Source of the DNA: CALEAR01 sp035301485
Lineage (GTDB): Bacteria > Pseudomonadota > Gammaproteobacteria > Pseudomonadales > Alcanivoracaceae
DNA length: 64,000 bases
Assembly (NCBI GenBank): GCA_035301485.1
Contig: DATGUF010000023.1
Span: forward strand, 1-64,000
Reading direction: 5' to 3'
A program made the position numbers and the translations under genes. Positions 24,469 through 31,671 of the stretch are shown in pieces; within the stretch, counting starts at the first letter, position 1, and every line of letters begins with the position of its first letter. A model generated the notes under the pieces. The model did no database searches and had not been told where the DNA came from. It worked only from the letters and a program-made list of their open reading frames with translations.

Positions 24469-26520
24469 CTATAAAGGTTTGGCGAGCAGCTCAGAAATGG
24501 AATCTGCCCATGTCCACGGCAACGCCTCTTTCAGCTCTACGCTGCTAGAGAAATAAGGTGCAAACAGTTCATTTAGCAACCGCTGCACGGTGGGTGGGTG
24601 TGAAGTGGCCAAGTTCAGCTCTTGGTTAACCTTCATGCTGAGGCGATCAAAGTTGGCTGAGCCGAAGCTAGCCCAACCATCGAACACGGCAGCCTTAACA
24701 TGGCTCATGCCCGGATACATGTACACCTTTACTCCGTTTTCTAACAACTGGTTAGCCGTAGATACGTTGACGCTGTTCATGATGCCGTGATTGCCTTCAT
24801 CGGGCAGCACCACACGCACATCCACACCACGGGCACGGGCCGTAATCAGGTGGTTAATCACCGCAGGTTCCGAAAAATAAGGCGTACTAATGTAAATATA
24901 GCGTTGGGCGCGATCGATGGCTGCTAAGTGCGCCCGTAATATTTCTTGTTTCCCTGTTTTTGTTTGCAGCACGCGCAAGGGCACGGGGTATTCTTCTGTA
25001 AGCTCTGCCGACACAGTAGGTAAGCGCAGAGCACGTATCAAATAAGCCACATCACCCCCTGGGCCTGCGTGAGACCACGCCTTATTAAACTCTTTCTGCA
25101 GGCGCCAAACAATGGGGCCTTCAACCTTGGCCATCATGTCGTGCCAGTGATAGCGGTACTCAGCACCGTAATTCATGCCGCCCACAAAACCTATTTTGCT
25201 ATCCACCAAGGTGATTTTGACATGATCGCCAGTTAACCAAGGGTTACCCACTCTACGAGCTTGGATATTGGAATCTTTTTTTAGGTAGCGCACCATATCG
25301 TTTGGCGGCTCAAAACCCTCTGGATAACCACCAGGCGGCGCACTCATGCCTGCCATAATGGAGCCTAAGTCATCCATCATTACACGCACGCGTAAGTGAT
25401 TAGAGCGTTCTTTAAGTTGCTCTGCTAAGCGCACCGCAAAAGCATCGTTGTCAAAAATGTAGGTGCGTATATCAATGCGCCTCTGCGCCTCAGCAAAAGC
25501 TTGATCAAGCGCCTCAAAGTAAGCTTCGCCACCTATAAGCAAATCGATGCTACCCGGATAACTCCGCGAACGGGTTAAATAATCCAACGTGTTTTCCCAA
25601 CGAGCGAGGTTCATACTCGCCCCTTGCGCCAAGGGTGCCTCTGGATAGCTTTCTTTCGGCCCTCGGCGAAACACACTGACCACTGCATCTTGTGCATGGC
25701 CTACTAAACGGCGAAGAGTAGTAACGGGATTCTTTAAAAAAGTAATTAGATGGCTGCGTATCACCACATAGCTTAAAGAGCGCAACGCTACCGACAGCGC
25801 AGGGCCGCTGTTTTCTTCATGTTCTTTCGGCTGAATAATAAAAACGGCTTTCTCGCCACCAGCTGGCAAATATACCCAACCTATAGCACCGGGATTATCT
25901 GGCGCCATTTCTAACAAACGGCTTTTATTTTTATGTTCGAGCATTGCTAGGGCGCGCAGCAGCAATTCTTGCTCGTTCATGGTGCTAAGTACCGCTACCC
26001 CTTCAGCTTCTTTTTCATTATCAGTAGTTGTTATCTGGTTGTCTTCACCACGCCATACATGCCACGTGGCCTCGCCCACCAACAAACGCACCGCCATGTT
26101 CGGCGCTTGCGGGATAACTTGGTCAAACACTGCGCTTAGAATATGGCGGAATTTGTCATGCTCCACTACTTCTACCACTTGCCCAGAACGCGAATACGGG
26201 CGAAAGCGGCCAATGGGCCTCAACCGAGTTAAAACGGTGTTAATCCCTTTTTCTTCACGCTCATCTATCACCTGCAAACCATACCAATGGCTATCATCAT
26301 CGGCTTTAAAGCCTAAGAACAATTCACCTTGGTCTTCCACAGGAATAAGCTTGGCATTAGCAACTGTTTCAGCCAGTAACGAGACTGATAATTGATAAGG
26401 CGTGTGGCCAGAAAGGCTCGGGCGAGTGGCGCATGCTGTAAGTAGCAGCAACGTAAATAAAGCAATGCCGAAGCGAAGTATATGAGCCCTGCTCAACAAA
26501 CAGAGAGACGTAAAGAGCAC
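24469..26520 (-). CDS. Phospholipase D-superfamily lipoprotein with unknown N-terminal domain
   Basis: 683 residues from a GTG at 26520 with AAGGTG 5 bases upstream. The N-terminus ends in a lipobox (LLLLTAC, cysteine near 30), so it is an envelope lipoprotein. The C-terminal about 370 residues carry two HKD motifs: HVKITLVDSKIGFVGGMNYG and HVKAAVFDGWASFGSANFD, as in cardiolipin synthases and other transphosphatidylases. Residues about 40-290 show no family I know. Cardiolipin synthases usually have N-terminal membrane helices, not a lipoprotein anchor, so a phospholipase or a novel transferase is possible. Upstream on the same strand lie an EEP hydrolase and dsbA with short gaps. Confidence 0.85.
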   Translation of the reverse strand: MLFTSLCLLSRAHILRFGIALFTLLLLTACATRPSLSGHTPYQLSVSLLAETVANAKLIPVEDQGELFLGFKADDDSHWYGLQVIDEREEKGINTVLTRLRPIGRFRPYSRSGQVVEVVEHDKFRHILSAVFDQVIPQAPNMAVRLLVGEATWHVWRGEDNQITTTDNEKEAEGVAVLSTMNEQELLLRALAMLEHKNKSRLLEMAPDNPGAIGWVYLPAGGEKAVFIIQPKEHEENSGPALSVALRSLSYVVIRSHLITFLKNPVTTLRRLVGHAQDAVVSVFRRGPKESYPEAPLAQGASMNLARWENTLDYLTRSRSYPGSIDLLIGGEAYFEALDQAFAEAQRRIDIRTYIFDNDAFAVRLAEQLKERSNHLRVRVMMDDLGSIMAGMSAPPGGYPEGFEPPNDMVRYLKKDSNIQARRVGNPWLTGDHVKITLVDSKIGFVGGMNYGAEYRYHWHDMMAKVEGPIVWRLQKEFNKAWSHAGPGGDVAYLIRALRLPTVSAELTEEYPVPLRVLQTKTGKQEILRAHLAAIDRAQRYIYISTPYFSEPAVINHLITARARGVDVRVVLPDEGNHGIMNSVNVSTANQLLENGVKVYMYPGMSHVKAAVFDGWASFGSANFDRLSMKVNQELNLATSHPPTVQRLLNELFAPYFSSSVELKEALPWTWADSISELLAKPL

Positions 26521-26546
26521 CGCGGCACCTTAGGGGTTAAGTAAAG

Positions 26547-27425
26547 CTAGCTTTTGTCAGCAGCCTCTAAACTGGCCGCGCGAACGTCATCGGGCACCCA
26601 TATTTCCGTTTCGATGGGTAAGTGGTCAGACAACTGGCAATCGCTTAGCACTTCTGTTTGCGTTACTTTTAAATCATCGCTTAAGACGATGTGATCTAAA
26701 TGTTTTTCTGGCGACCAGCTAGGATACGTAGCGTGCCCACTATCTAATACTTTTAAATTAAGCGTGGCCAATGGAGAGGCGCCCACTTCTTCTGCTGTGC
26801 AGTTAAAATCACCCATGATGATCACATGGCGATATTTCTTTAACTGTTTACTCAAAAAAGCCAATTGTTCTGTGCGTCGTTTCTCGCCCAAAGCCAAATG
26901 CACACCCACCACCACTAGCGGCATATCGGGGTGGCCATATTTCGCAACAAATGCACCGCGCCCTGGCAACCCTGGTAAGCGGTAGTCTTCTACACTGTAA
27001 GGCACCATGCGGCTGAGTAAGCCATTGCTGAATTGCCCCCAGTTACCTAGATTACGGTTAAGTTGCTGGTGCCAGAAGGGAAAATCGCCCTCATTAGCTA
27101 AATGCACCAATTGGTTTATAAATTGAGACCTATGGCTGCCACCATCCACTTCTTGCAACGCCACTAAATCATAGCCTCGCAACACGTCTGCAATTTGCTC
27201 AATATTTTGCCGGCTATCTTTGGCCGCTACTAAATGTTTCCAGCTACCCGTGATGTACTCACTGAATTTACTGGTACCTATACCGGCTTGAATGTTAAAG
27301 CTGAGCAGCTTTAAGCGATCTGCCGATAAAGAGGTGGCGCGTGGCTGCCGCACACGCTTCAGCTTCCCCGATTTCACCAAGGATAACTGGCTGCGCAGCG
27401 GCACCTCATAGGTATCGATGCTCAT
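26547..27425 (-). CDS. Endonuclease/exonuclease/phosphatase (EEP) family hydrolase
   Basis: 292 residues with the EEP fold motifs: LKLLSFNIQAGIG, ALQEVDGGSHRSQF (metal-binding Glu), VVGVHLALGEKRRTEQLAFL, MGDFNCTAEE and SDHLPIETEIW. No signal peptide is seen, so cytoplasmic. The substrate may be DNA, a phospholipid head group or an inositol phosphate. It lies 5 bases after dsbA and before the phospholipase D gene. An EEP protein next to dsbA is also usual in Pseudomonas as I recall. Confidence 0.88.
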   Translation of the reverse strand: MSIDTYEVPLRSQLSLVKSGKLKRVRQPRATSLSADRLKLLSFNIQAGIGTSKFSEYITGSWKHLVAAKDSRQNIEQIADVLRGYDLVALQEVDGGSHRSQFINQLVHLANEGDFPFWHQQLNRNLGNWGQFSNGLLSRMVPYSVEDYRLPGLPGRGAFVAKYGHPDMPLVVVGVHLALGEKRRTEQLAFLSKQLKKYRHVIIMGDFNCTAEEVGASPLATLNLKVLDSGHATYPSWSPEKHLDHIVLSDDLKVTQTEVLSDCQLSDHLPIETEIWVPDDVRAASLEAADKS

Positions 27426-27430
27426 AAGTA

Positions 27431-28066
27431 CTACTGAGCACTCCGCTCTTTATTGAGCAGGTAATTGATCACTTGGAAGGTTTCTTGCTCAGAACGTAGG
27501 TTTTTACGCAATATCACATATTTTCCATTCACGGTAAACGCTGGCACACCGGTTAAGCGGTAATCGCCCGCTGCGGTATCACCTTGACGAATACGTGTGT
27601 TCACACCGAAAGACTTATACAGCTTTTCAAACTGTTCTTCTTCTACTCCATACTTGGTGAAGAAACGCTTTAACGCATCTTTGGTAAACAGCTGCTCACG
27701 GTGATTATGAATGCCATCAAAAATAGGGCCGTGGATATCATCGATAATATCTGCAGCCACCGCCACATGATATGCCCGCGCTAAAGGCTCAGAACCACGA
27801 ATAAAGGTAATGGGAGTGCGCACAAAATCTACGTCTTCTGCAGCAGTTTGCAGCCAGTTATCCACCACTGCTTCTGCGTTATAGCAAGCGGGGCAGCCGT
27901 AGTAGAAAAATTCACGCACTTCTAATTTCGCGGGATCATGTGTGTTCACTGTTGTTGCAAGGGTTTCATAATGAACACCTTCAACGAAACGGCTTGGTGC
28001 CGCATTGGCCACACTGATCATGGTTAGCAGTAGCAGCGTCATAAAACCGGTAATAACCTGCTTCAT
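27431..28066 (-). CDS. dsbA: Periplasmic thiol:disulfide oxidoreductase with CPAC active site
   Basis: 211 residues; signal peptide MKQVITGFMTLLLLTMISVANA (1-22). The thioredoxin-like fold has the redox site in FFYYGCPACYNAE (about 54-66), the helical insertion, and the cis-proline in LTGVPAFTVNGKY. Most DsbA proteins have CPHC; the histidine that stabilises the thiolate is replaced by alanine here, which should lower oxidising power. AAAGGAG precedes the ATG. DsbA makes disulfides in exported proteins and is reoxidised by DsbB, not encoded here. Head of the dsbA-EEP-PLD run. Confidence 0.93.
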   Translation of the reverse strand: MKQVITGFMTLLLLTMISVANAAPSRFVEGVHYETLATTVNTHDPAKLEVREFFYYGCPACYNAEAVVDNWLQTAAEDVDFVRTPITFIRGSEPLARAYHVAVAADIIDDIHGPIFDGIHNHREQLFTKDALKRFFTKYGVEEEQFEKLYKSFGVNTRIRQGDTAAGDYRLTGVPAFTVNGKYVILRKNLRSEQETFQVINYLLNKERSAQ

Positions 28067-28191
28067 GTGGTTCTCCTTTAAAATATAGGGATAAAGATAT
28101 GGGCATTGCCTATAGACAACGAAAACAAAAAAACATTCACTGCATTCAGCAGGAACAAATATTTATAGTGCCTCATCGCCAAATTATCCAC

Positions 28192-28219
28192 AAAAAAGGG
28201 CGACCGAGGCCGCCCTTTT
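28192..28219 (-). terminator. Intrinsic terminator of the cytochrome c4 gene
   Basis: Stem AAAAGGGCG / CGCCCTTTT with an 8-base loop; on the minus strand it continues TTTTTTG. It begins 14 bases past the stop. Confidence 0.88.
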
Positions 28220-28232
28220 AATGTTTTTTTGC

Positions 28233-28883
28233 TTACTTTGACAAACCACTAATGTAGCTTGCCACCGCTTTAATTTCGCGGTCGGTCATTTTAGCTGCTG
28301 TGGCTTGCATCATGCCAAGCGCTTCTGGGTCTTCCACATCGTTACGACGGTATTTAGGCGCATCGATATCACCACGGCCTGCAGCTCTAAAGGCACGCAA
28401 CTGCAACTCGGTGTATTCAGCATACTGCCCACCTAACGCTGGGAATTTAGCAGCAGTAATACCTTCACCGGCAGGGCCATGACACGCTGCACAGGCGGCG
28501 ATACCTGTTTCAATGTTACCACCACGGTACAAACGCTCACCCTCTTCCACTAGCTCAGGGTCTGCAGCGCCTACTTTAATAGTTTGGCTAGCAAAATAAG
28601 CCGCTAAATCTTCCATGTCTTGCTCAGACAAAGCGGCGGTCATGCCAAACATGGTGGCATCTTCACGCACACCCGCTTTGTAATCTTTTAGCTGTTTGAC
28701 CATATAGGGTGCGCCTTGCCCAGCAATTTTAGGGAAAGCTGAAGACGGACTATTACCATCTACACTGTGACAAGCCGCACAGGTTGCTGATTTAGTTTTA
28801 CCGGCTTCAATATTACCGGCGGCGATGGCATTACTAGCGAATAAACCTGCTATTAGAAGGGCGGCTAGCCTCAAGGATTTCAT
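28233..28883 (-). CDS. Diheme cytochrome c4
   Basis: 216 residues from the ATG at 28883 with AAAGGA 6 bases upstream; a longer reading adds a poor N-terminus. Signal peptide MKSLRLAALLIAGLFASNAIAA. Two c-type heme sites, CAACH near residue 34 and CAACH near 130, each followed by a distal methionine region (MFGMTAALSEQDMEDLAAYF; MMQATAAKMTDREIKAVASYI) in two homologous halves. It carries electrons in the periplasm to cbb3-type or other oxidases. Own terminator downstream. The cytochrome c4-dsbA pair beside engB is the pseudomonad-type arrangement. Confidence 0.95.
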   Translation of the reverse strand: MKSLRLAALLIAGLFASNAIAAGNIEAGKTKSATCAACHSVDGNSPSSAFPKIAGQGAPYMVKQLKDYKAGVREDATMFGMTAALSEQDMEDLAAYFASQTIKVGAADPELVEEGERLYRGGNIETGIAACAACHGPAGEGITAAKFPALGGQYAEYTELQLRAFRAAGRGDIDAPKYRRNDVEDPEALGMMQATAAKMTDREIKAVASYISGLSK

Positions 28884-29276
28884 GGCAGTTCCTTTTATTG
28901 TCAACATAAACAGACACAAACAACATCGGTAGCAAGCACCTCAACCGTATTTGCACTTACCCTAGTGCATCGTTAAATACTGTTGCGGAGCGCTCCGACA
29001 TTACGTAACCAACAATGGGGCTTTTATGGCCATACCGCAACACATCATTACTGTGCTTGCATGGTTTACAGCCTAAGCTCCATCGAGCTATTGAGTTCTT
29101 TAGTGGGCGGCATTATATACCACTAGCACCAAAGGGCATACCCACAACCGCACAATTTTTAAAATTGCGCTTTCTCCACGCTCAAAGCAGAATACAACAG
29201 CGCTGAGGGCTGTATCATGCCATAATTACGGCCTTTATCGTATTTCAAGCAAACACTTAACCTTATTGAGGGCTGC
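28884..29276. other. 393-bp divergent spacer between cytochrome c4 and engB
   Basis: No convincing gene. It must hold both promoters. A copy of the decamer CTGTATCATG lies at 29210-29219, and CATAAT follows just downstream. A 63-codon frame at 29015-29206 has no family resemblance or good ribosome-binding site and was not accepted. Confidence 0.5.
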
Positions 29277-29897
29277 ATGCATCCTGTTGCAAAGGTGTTA
29301 CAACAAACCAGTTTTATTTCTAGTGCTGAGCGCCCACACCAGGCCCCCGCTGATATTGGCTTCGAAGTGGCTTTTGCCGGCCGCTCTAACGCGGGTAAAT
29401 CGAGCGCACTGAACCGCTTAACCCAGCAGCGCAGTTTGGCGCGCACCTCTAAAACACCTGGCCGCACACAGCTGCTTAATTTTTTTGCAGTGGACGATGA
29501 GCGCCGCTTAGTGGATTTGCCCGGTTATGGCTTTGCCAAAGTTAGCCAAGCTATGCGCCAAAAATGGCAAAGCAACATCGATGCTTATCTTAGGGAGCGC
29601 AAAAGCTTACGTGGTATTATTTTACTCACTGATGTGCGCCACCCTATTAAAGAATTCGACGAAATGATGATCGATTGGGCTTCTCACTCGGGTATTCCCT
29701 TGCATATTTTACTTACCAAGGCCGACAAACTGAGTTTTGGCGCAGCAAAGAATGTGCTGCATAAAGTTGCACGCGATTTAAGTGAGTTTGATAGTTTCTT
29801 AACCTTGCAGCTTTTTTCCGCCACTACAGGTGCTGGTGCAGACGCCGCTTGGGATGTGCTCGGGCATTGGTTAGATATTCAAACCACAGAGGAATAG
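29277..29897 (+). CDS. engB: Ribosome-biogenesis GTPase EngB (YihA/YsxC)
   Basis: 206 residues with all TRAFAC GTPase motifs: G1 GRSNAGKSSALNRLT, G2 TSKTPGRTQLLNFF, G3 VDLPGYGFAKV, G4 LLTKADKL and G5 FSATTGAG. The N-terminal FISSAERPHQAPADIGFEVAFAG is the usual opening. EngB acts in large ribosomal subunit assembly and is essential in many bacteria. Its 3' end faces a small RNA gene transcribed towards it from the opposite strand, as engB/yihA faces spf in E. coli. Confidence 0.97.
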   Translation: MHPVAKVLQQTSFISSAERPHQAPADIGFEVAFAGRSNAGKSSALNRLTQQRSLARTSKTPGRTQLLNFFAVDDERRLVDLPGYGFAKVSQAMRQKWQSNIDAYLRERKSLRGIILLTDVRHPIKEFDEMMIDWASHSGIPLHILLTKADKLSFGAAKNVLHKVARDLSEFDSFLTLQLFSATTGAGADAAWDVLGHWLDIQTTEE

Positions 29898-29900
29898 CAT

Positions 29901-30027
29901 AAAAAAACCCGGCAGCATCTGGGGAAGGATATAGCTGCCGGGCAAGGTCTTACCATCTCGTAATAGTTGGAAGGACGAGATAACTACAGATGGCGGTTAA
30001 AATTTGGAAGGATTGCCCCCTGCAGTT
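29901..30027 (-). ncRNA. Predicted Spot 42/ErsA-position small RNA with three CCUUCC loops
   Basis: About 127 nt, from an inferred start near 30027 to the T-run at 29907-29901. Three hairpins can be drawn. The first is CTGCAG/CTGTAG near the 5' end, enclosing CCTTCC. The second is ATCTCG/CGAGAT, with CCTTCC in its 15-base loop. The third is the terminator stem CCCGGCAGC/GCTGCCGGG, with loop TATATCCTTCCCCAGAT, followed by seven T. CCUUCC is anti-Shine-Dalgarno-like. The gene lies between engB and polA and faces engB, the place of spf in E. coli and, as I recall, of ErsA (about 131 nt, AlgU-dependent) in P. aeruginosa. Homology to ErsA is not proven. The terminator and promoter are seen directly; regulation is inference. 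Confidence 0.75.
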
Positions 30028-30033
30028 ATTAAG

Positions 30034-30060
30034 TAAGAGGCCCCCATTCGCAAAAAGTTC
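30034..30060 (-). promoter_or_regulatory. Sigma-E/AlgU-type promoter of the small RNA
   Basis: On the minus strand GAACTT (30060-30055), a 16-base spacer, then TCTTA (30038-30034), matching the GAACTT-N16/17-TCnnA consensus of AlgU/RpoE. It places +1 near 30027, just upstream of the three-hairpin RNA. Confidence 0.65.
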
Positions 30061-30251
30061 ATTTACTATTTATTCGTCATTTCCCACCACCAAACACCTA
30101 AAGTGGATTCGTAATTAAGTGCGCAAACACTTTGTTTAACAATGTTTTTATTTATTCTTCCGTGAAACCTGTATCATGCAGAGCAATGGCATAGACTTTA
30201 CAGCCCTTTGAAGGAGGGGCGCGAGGTTAATGCACTTCACATCTATACAAA

Positions 30252-30262
30252 GGAAGGGTATA
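30252..30262 (+). promoter_or_regulatory. Ribosome-binding site of the barrel gene, complementary to the small RNA
   Basis: GGAAGGGTATA, with GGAAGG 7 bases before the ATG at 30265. It can form 11 consecutive pairs (one G-U) with 5'-UAUAUCCUUCC-3' of the terminator loop of the RNA at 29901-30027. Pairing would mask ribosome binding. Confidence 0.55.
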
Positions 30263-30264
30263 TC

Positions 30265-30843
30265 ATGAAACTACGTACAATTTTAGCAGCCGCTATTATC
30301 GCAGCTCCAATCGCAGCCACTGCAGCGCCTTTAAGCTACACCTACGGTGAAGCCACTTACCAAGCATGGACCGATTCCGATATCGATTCTCACAACTGGG
30401 CGTTGAAAGGTTCTTACCAAATTGGTGATAACTACTACTTCACCGCTGAAGATGCTTACTTAGCTGCAGACGGCAAAGGCCGTAGCGGTGGCCTAGGTGT
30501 GTTTGCTCCTATCGATAACAACGTACACGTTTACGGTCAGCTTTCTTTAGCAGATTCAAACCCTAAGCGTGAAACAGACAACTCTAGCAAACTTAATGGC
30601 GTACGCCCTATTGTTGAATTAGGTGCTCGTGCTGCGCTGAACGACCAACTAGAAGCTCGTTTAGCCGCCCGCTACATCAACGATGGCGCTTACAGCTCTA
30701 GCGGAAAACTAAAAGACGAGTGGGTTTTCCAAGCTGAAGGCGTTTACGCTGTAAGCAACAAAGTAGACGTTTTAGCAAGCGTTGCTGCCCCACTAGAAAA
30801 CTCTGGTGCAGTGATCACTGCTGGTGCTCGCTTCAACTTCTAA
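30265..30843 (+). CDS. Small outer-membrane beta-barrel protein
   Basis: 192 residues from ATG 30265, with GGAAGG 7 bases upstream; a longer reading from 30208 lacks a signal peptide. Signal peptide MKLRTILAAAIIAAPIAATA, then alternating strands (LSYTYGEATYQAWT, HNWALKGSYQIGDNYYFTAEDAYL, VHVYGQLSLAD, LGARAALNDQLEARLAARYI, EWVFQAEGVYAVSNKVDVLASVAAPL) and the closing strand GAVITAGARFNF with terminal phenylalanine, a BAM recognition end. About eight strands, in the size range of OmpA/OmpX-type barrels; the family is not named. Codon choice looks strongly biased, suggesting high expression. The adjacent small RNA may repress it. Confidence 0.85.
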   Translation: MKLRTILAAAIIAAPIAATAAPLSYTYGEATYQAWTDSDIDSHNWALKGSYQIGDNYYFTAEDAYLAADGKGRSGGLGVFAPIDNNVHVYGQLSLADSNPKRETDNSSKLNGVRPIVELGARAALNDQLEARLAARYINDGAYSSSGKLKDEWVFQAEGVYAVSNKVDVLASVAAPLENSGAVITAGARFNF

Positions 30844-30864
30844 GTTGTTGCACTCCAGATAGTA

Positions 30865-30893
30865 AAAAGGCGCGTTTAAAACGCGCCTTTTTT
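30865..30893. terminator. Bidirectional intrinsic terminator after the barrel gene
   Basis: Near-perfect palindrome GGCGCGTTT / AAACGCGCC flanked by A-run upstream and T-run downstream, so functional on both strands; it separates the barrel gene from the convergent ATPase gene. Confidence 0.9.
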
Positions 30894-30912
30894 ATGCCTA
30901 GTGGTTTAAGCC

Positions 30913-31671
30913 TTACAGTTCACCGCCATATTGGTTCCAAAACTGACGCGCCGTGCGCCCAGAGCGGCCGCCTTTTTCAGTGGCAAAGCGCTGCGCTAAA
31001 ATGTGCAGTTGCTCTCTGTTTTCCACCTCAGGGAAATAACTGTCTATTATTTCGTAGTACTGCACTTGGCTAATAGGGTAAAACGATAAGCGCAACCCAA
31101 AGCGATCGGCCAAAGATATTTTCTCCTCTAAGGCATCACCCAAATGCAACTCACCGCCTTTAACCCCGCCACCGGCATTATCGCTATGGCTCTCCGGTAA
31201 TAAATGACGGCGGTTAGAAGTGGCATAAATGCGCACATTTTCAGGCGGTAGCTCAATAGAACCCTCCATCACAGATTTCAGGTGCTTATAGCTGTTCTCT
31301 CCTTCTGCAAAAGAAAGATCATCGCTGAACACAATAAAGCGATACGGCTCTTCGCGAATCTCATCTACAATTTCAGGCAGAATAGCTAAATCTTCTTTAT
31401 CCACTTCCAACAAACGCAGGCCTTTATCCGCATAGTGGTTCAGTAATGCCTTTACCACGGAAGATTTGCCTGTACCACGGCTGCCCCATAACAACGCATG
31501 GTTGCACGGTTGGCCCGCTAAAAAACGTTCGGTATTGGCCATAATGCGCTCTTTTTGGCGCTCAATGCCATACAACTCATCAAGCTGTATAGGGTCGTAA
31601 TATTTTACGGCACGCAAACGTTGTGAATAAGGCCGCCACACAGCGGCTTTCGTGTTTTTCCAATCTATCAT
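30913..31671 (-). CDS. DUF815-type AAA+ ATPase
   Basis: 252 residues. Walker A GSRGTGKSSVVKALL (about 64-78), Walker B-like RFIVFSDDLSFAEGE, sensor-like ATSNRRHLLPE, and the arginine-rich C-terminal GRSGRTARQFWNQYGG. This is the DUF815 family of P-loop ATPases near AAA+ proteins, widespread in bacteria and of unclear role. The start codon overlaps the polA stop (TAATG), so translational coupling with DNA polymerase I is likely. No signal peptide or membrane segment. Confidence 0.9.
   Translation of the reverse strand: MIDWKNTKAAVWRPYSQRLRAVKYYDPIQLDELYGIERQKERIMANTERFLAGQPCNHALLWGSRGTGKSSVVKALLNHYADKGLRLLEVDKEDLAILPEIVDEIREEPYRFIVFSDDLSFAEGENSYKHLKSVMEGSIELPPENVRIYATSNRRHLLPESHSDNAGGGVKGGELHLGDALEEKISLADRFGLRLSFYPISQVQYYEIIDSYFPEVENREQLHILAQRFATEKGGRSGRTARQFWNQYGGEL

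Noticed and set aside
29015..29206. 63-codon frame between cytochrome c4 and engB
   Set aside because: Composition and sequence look random, no Shine-Dalgarno site, and it covers the region where promoters are expected.
29901..30020. Reading the same region on the plus strand as an RsmY/Z-like RNA with GGA motifs in loops
   Set aside because: The stem is followed by a T-run only on the minus strand and the sigma-E-type promoter also reads minus; no terminator was seen for a plus transcript.
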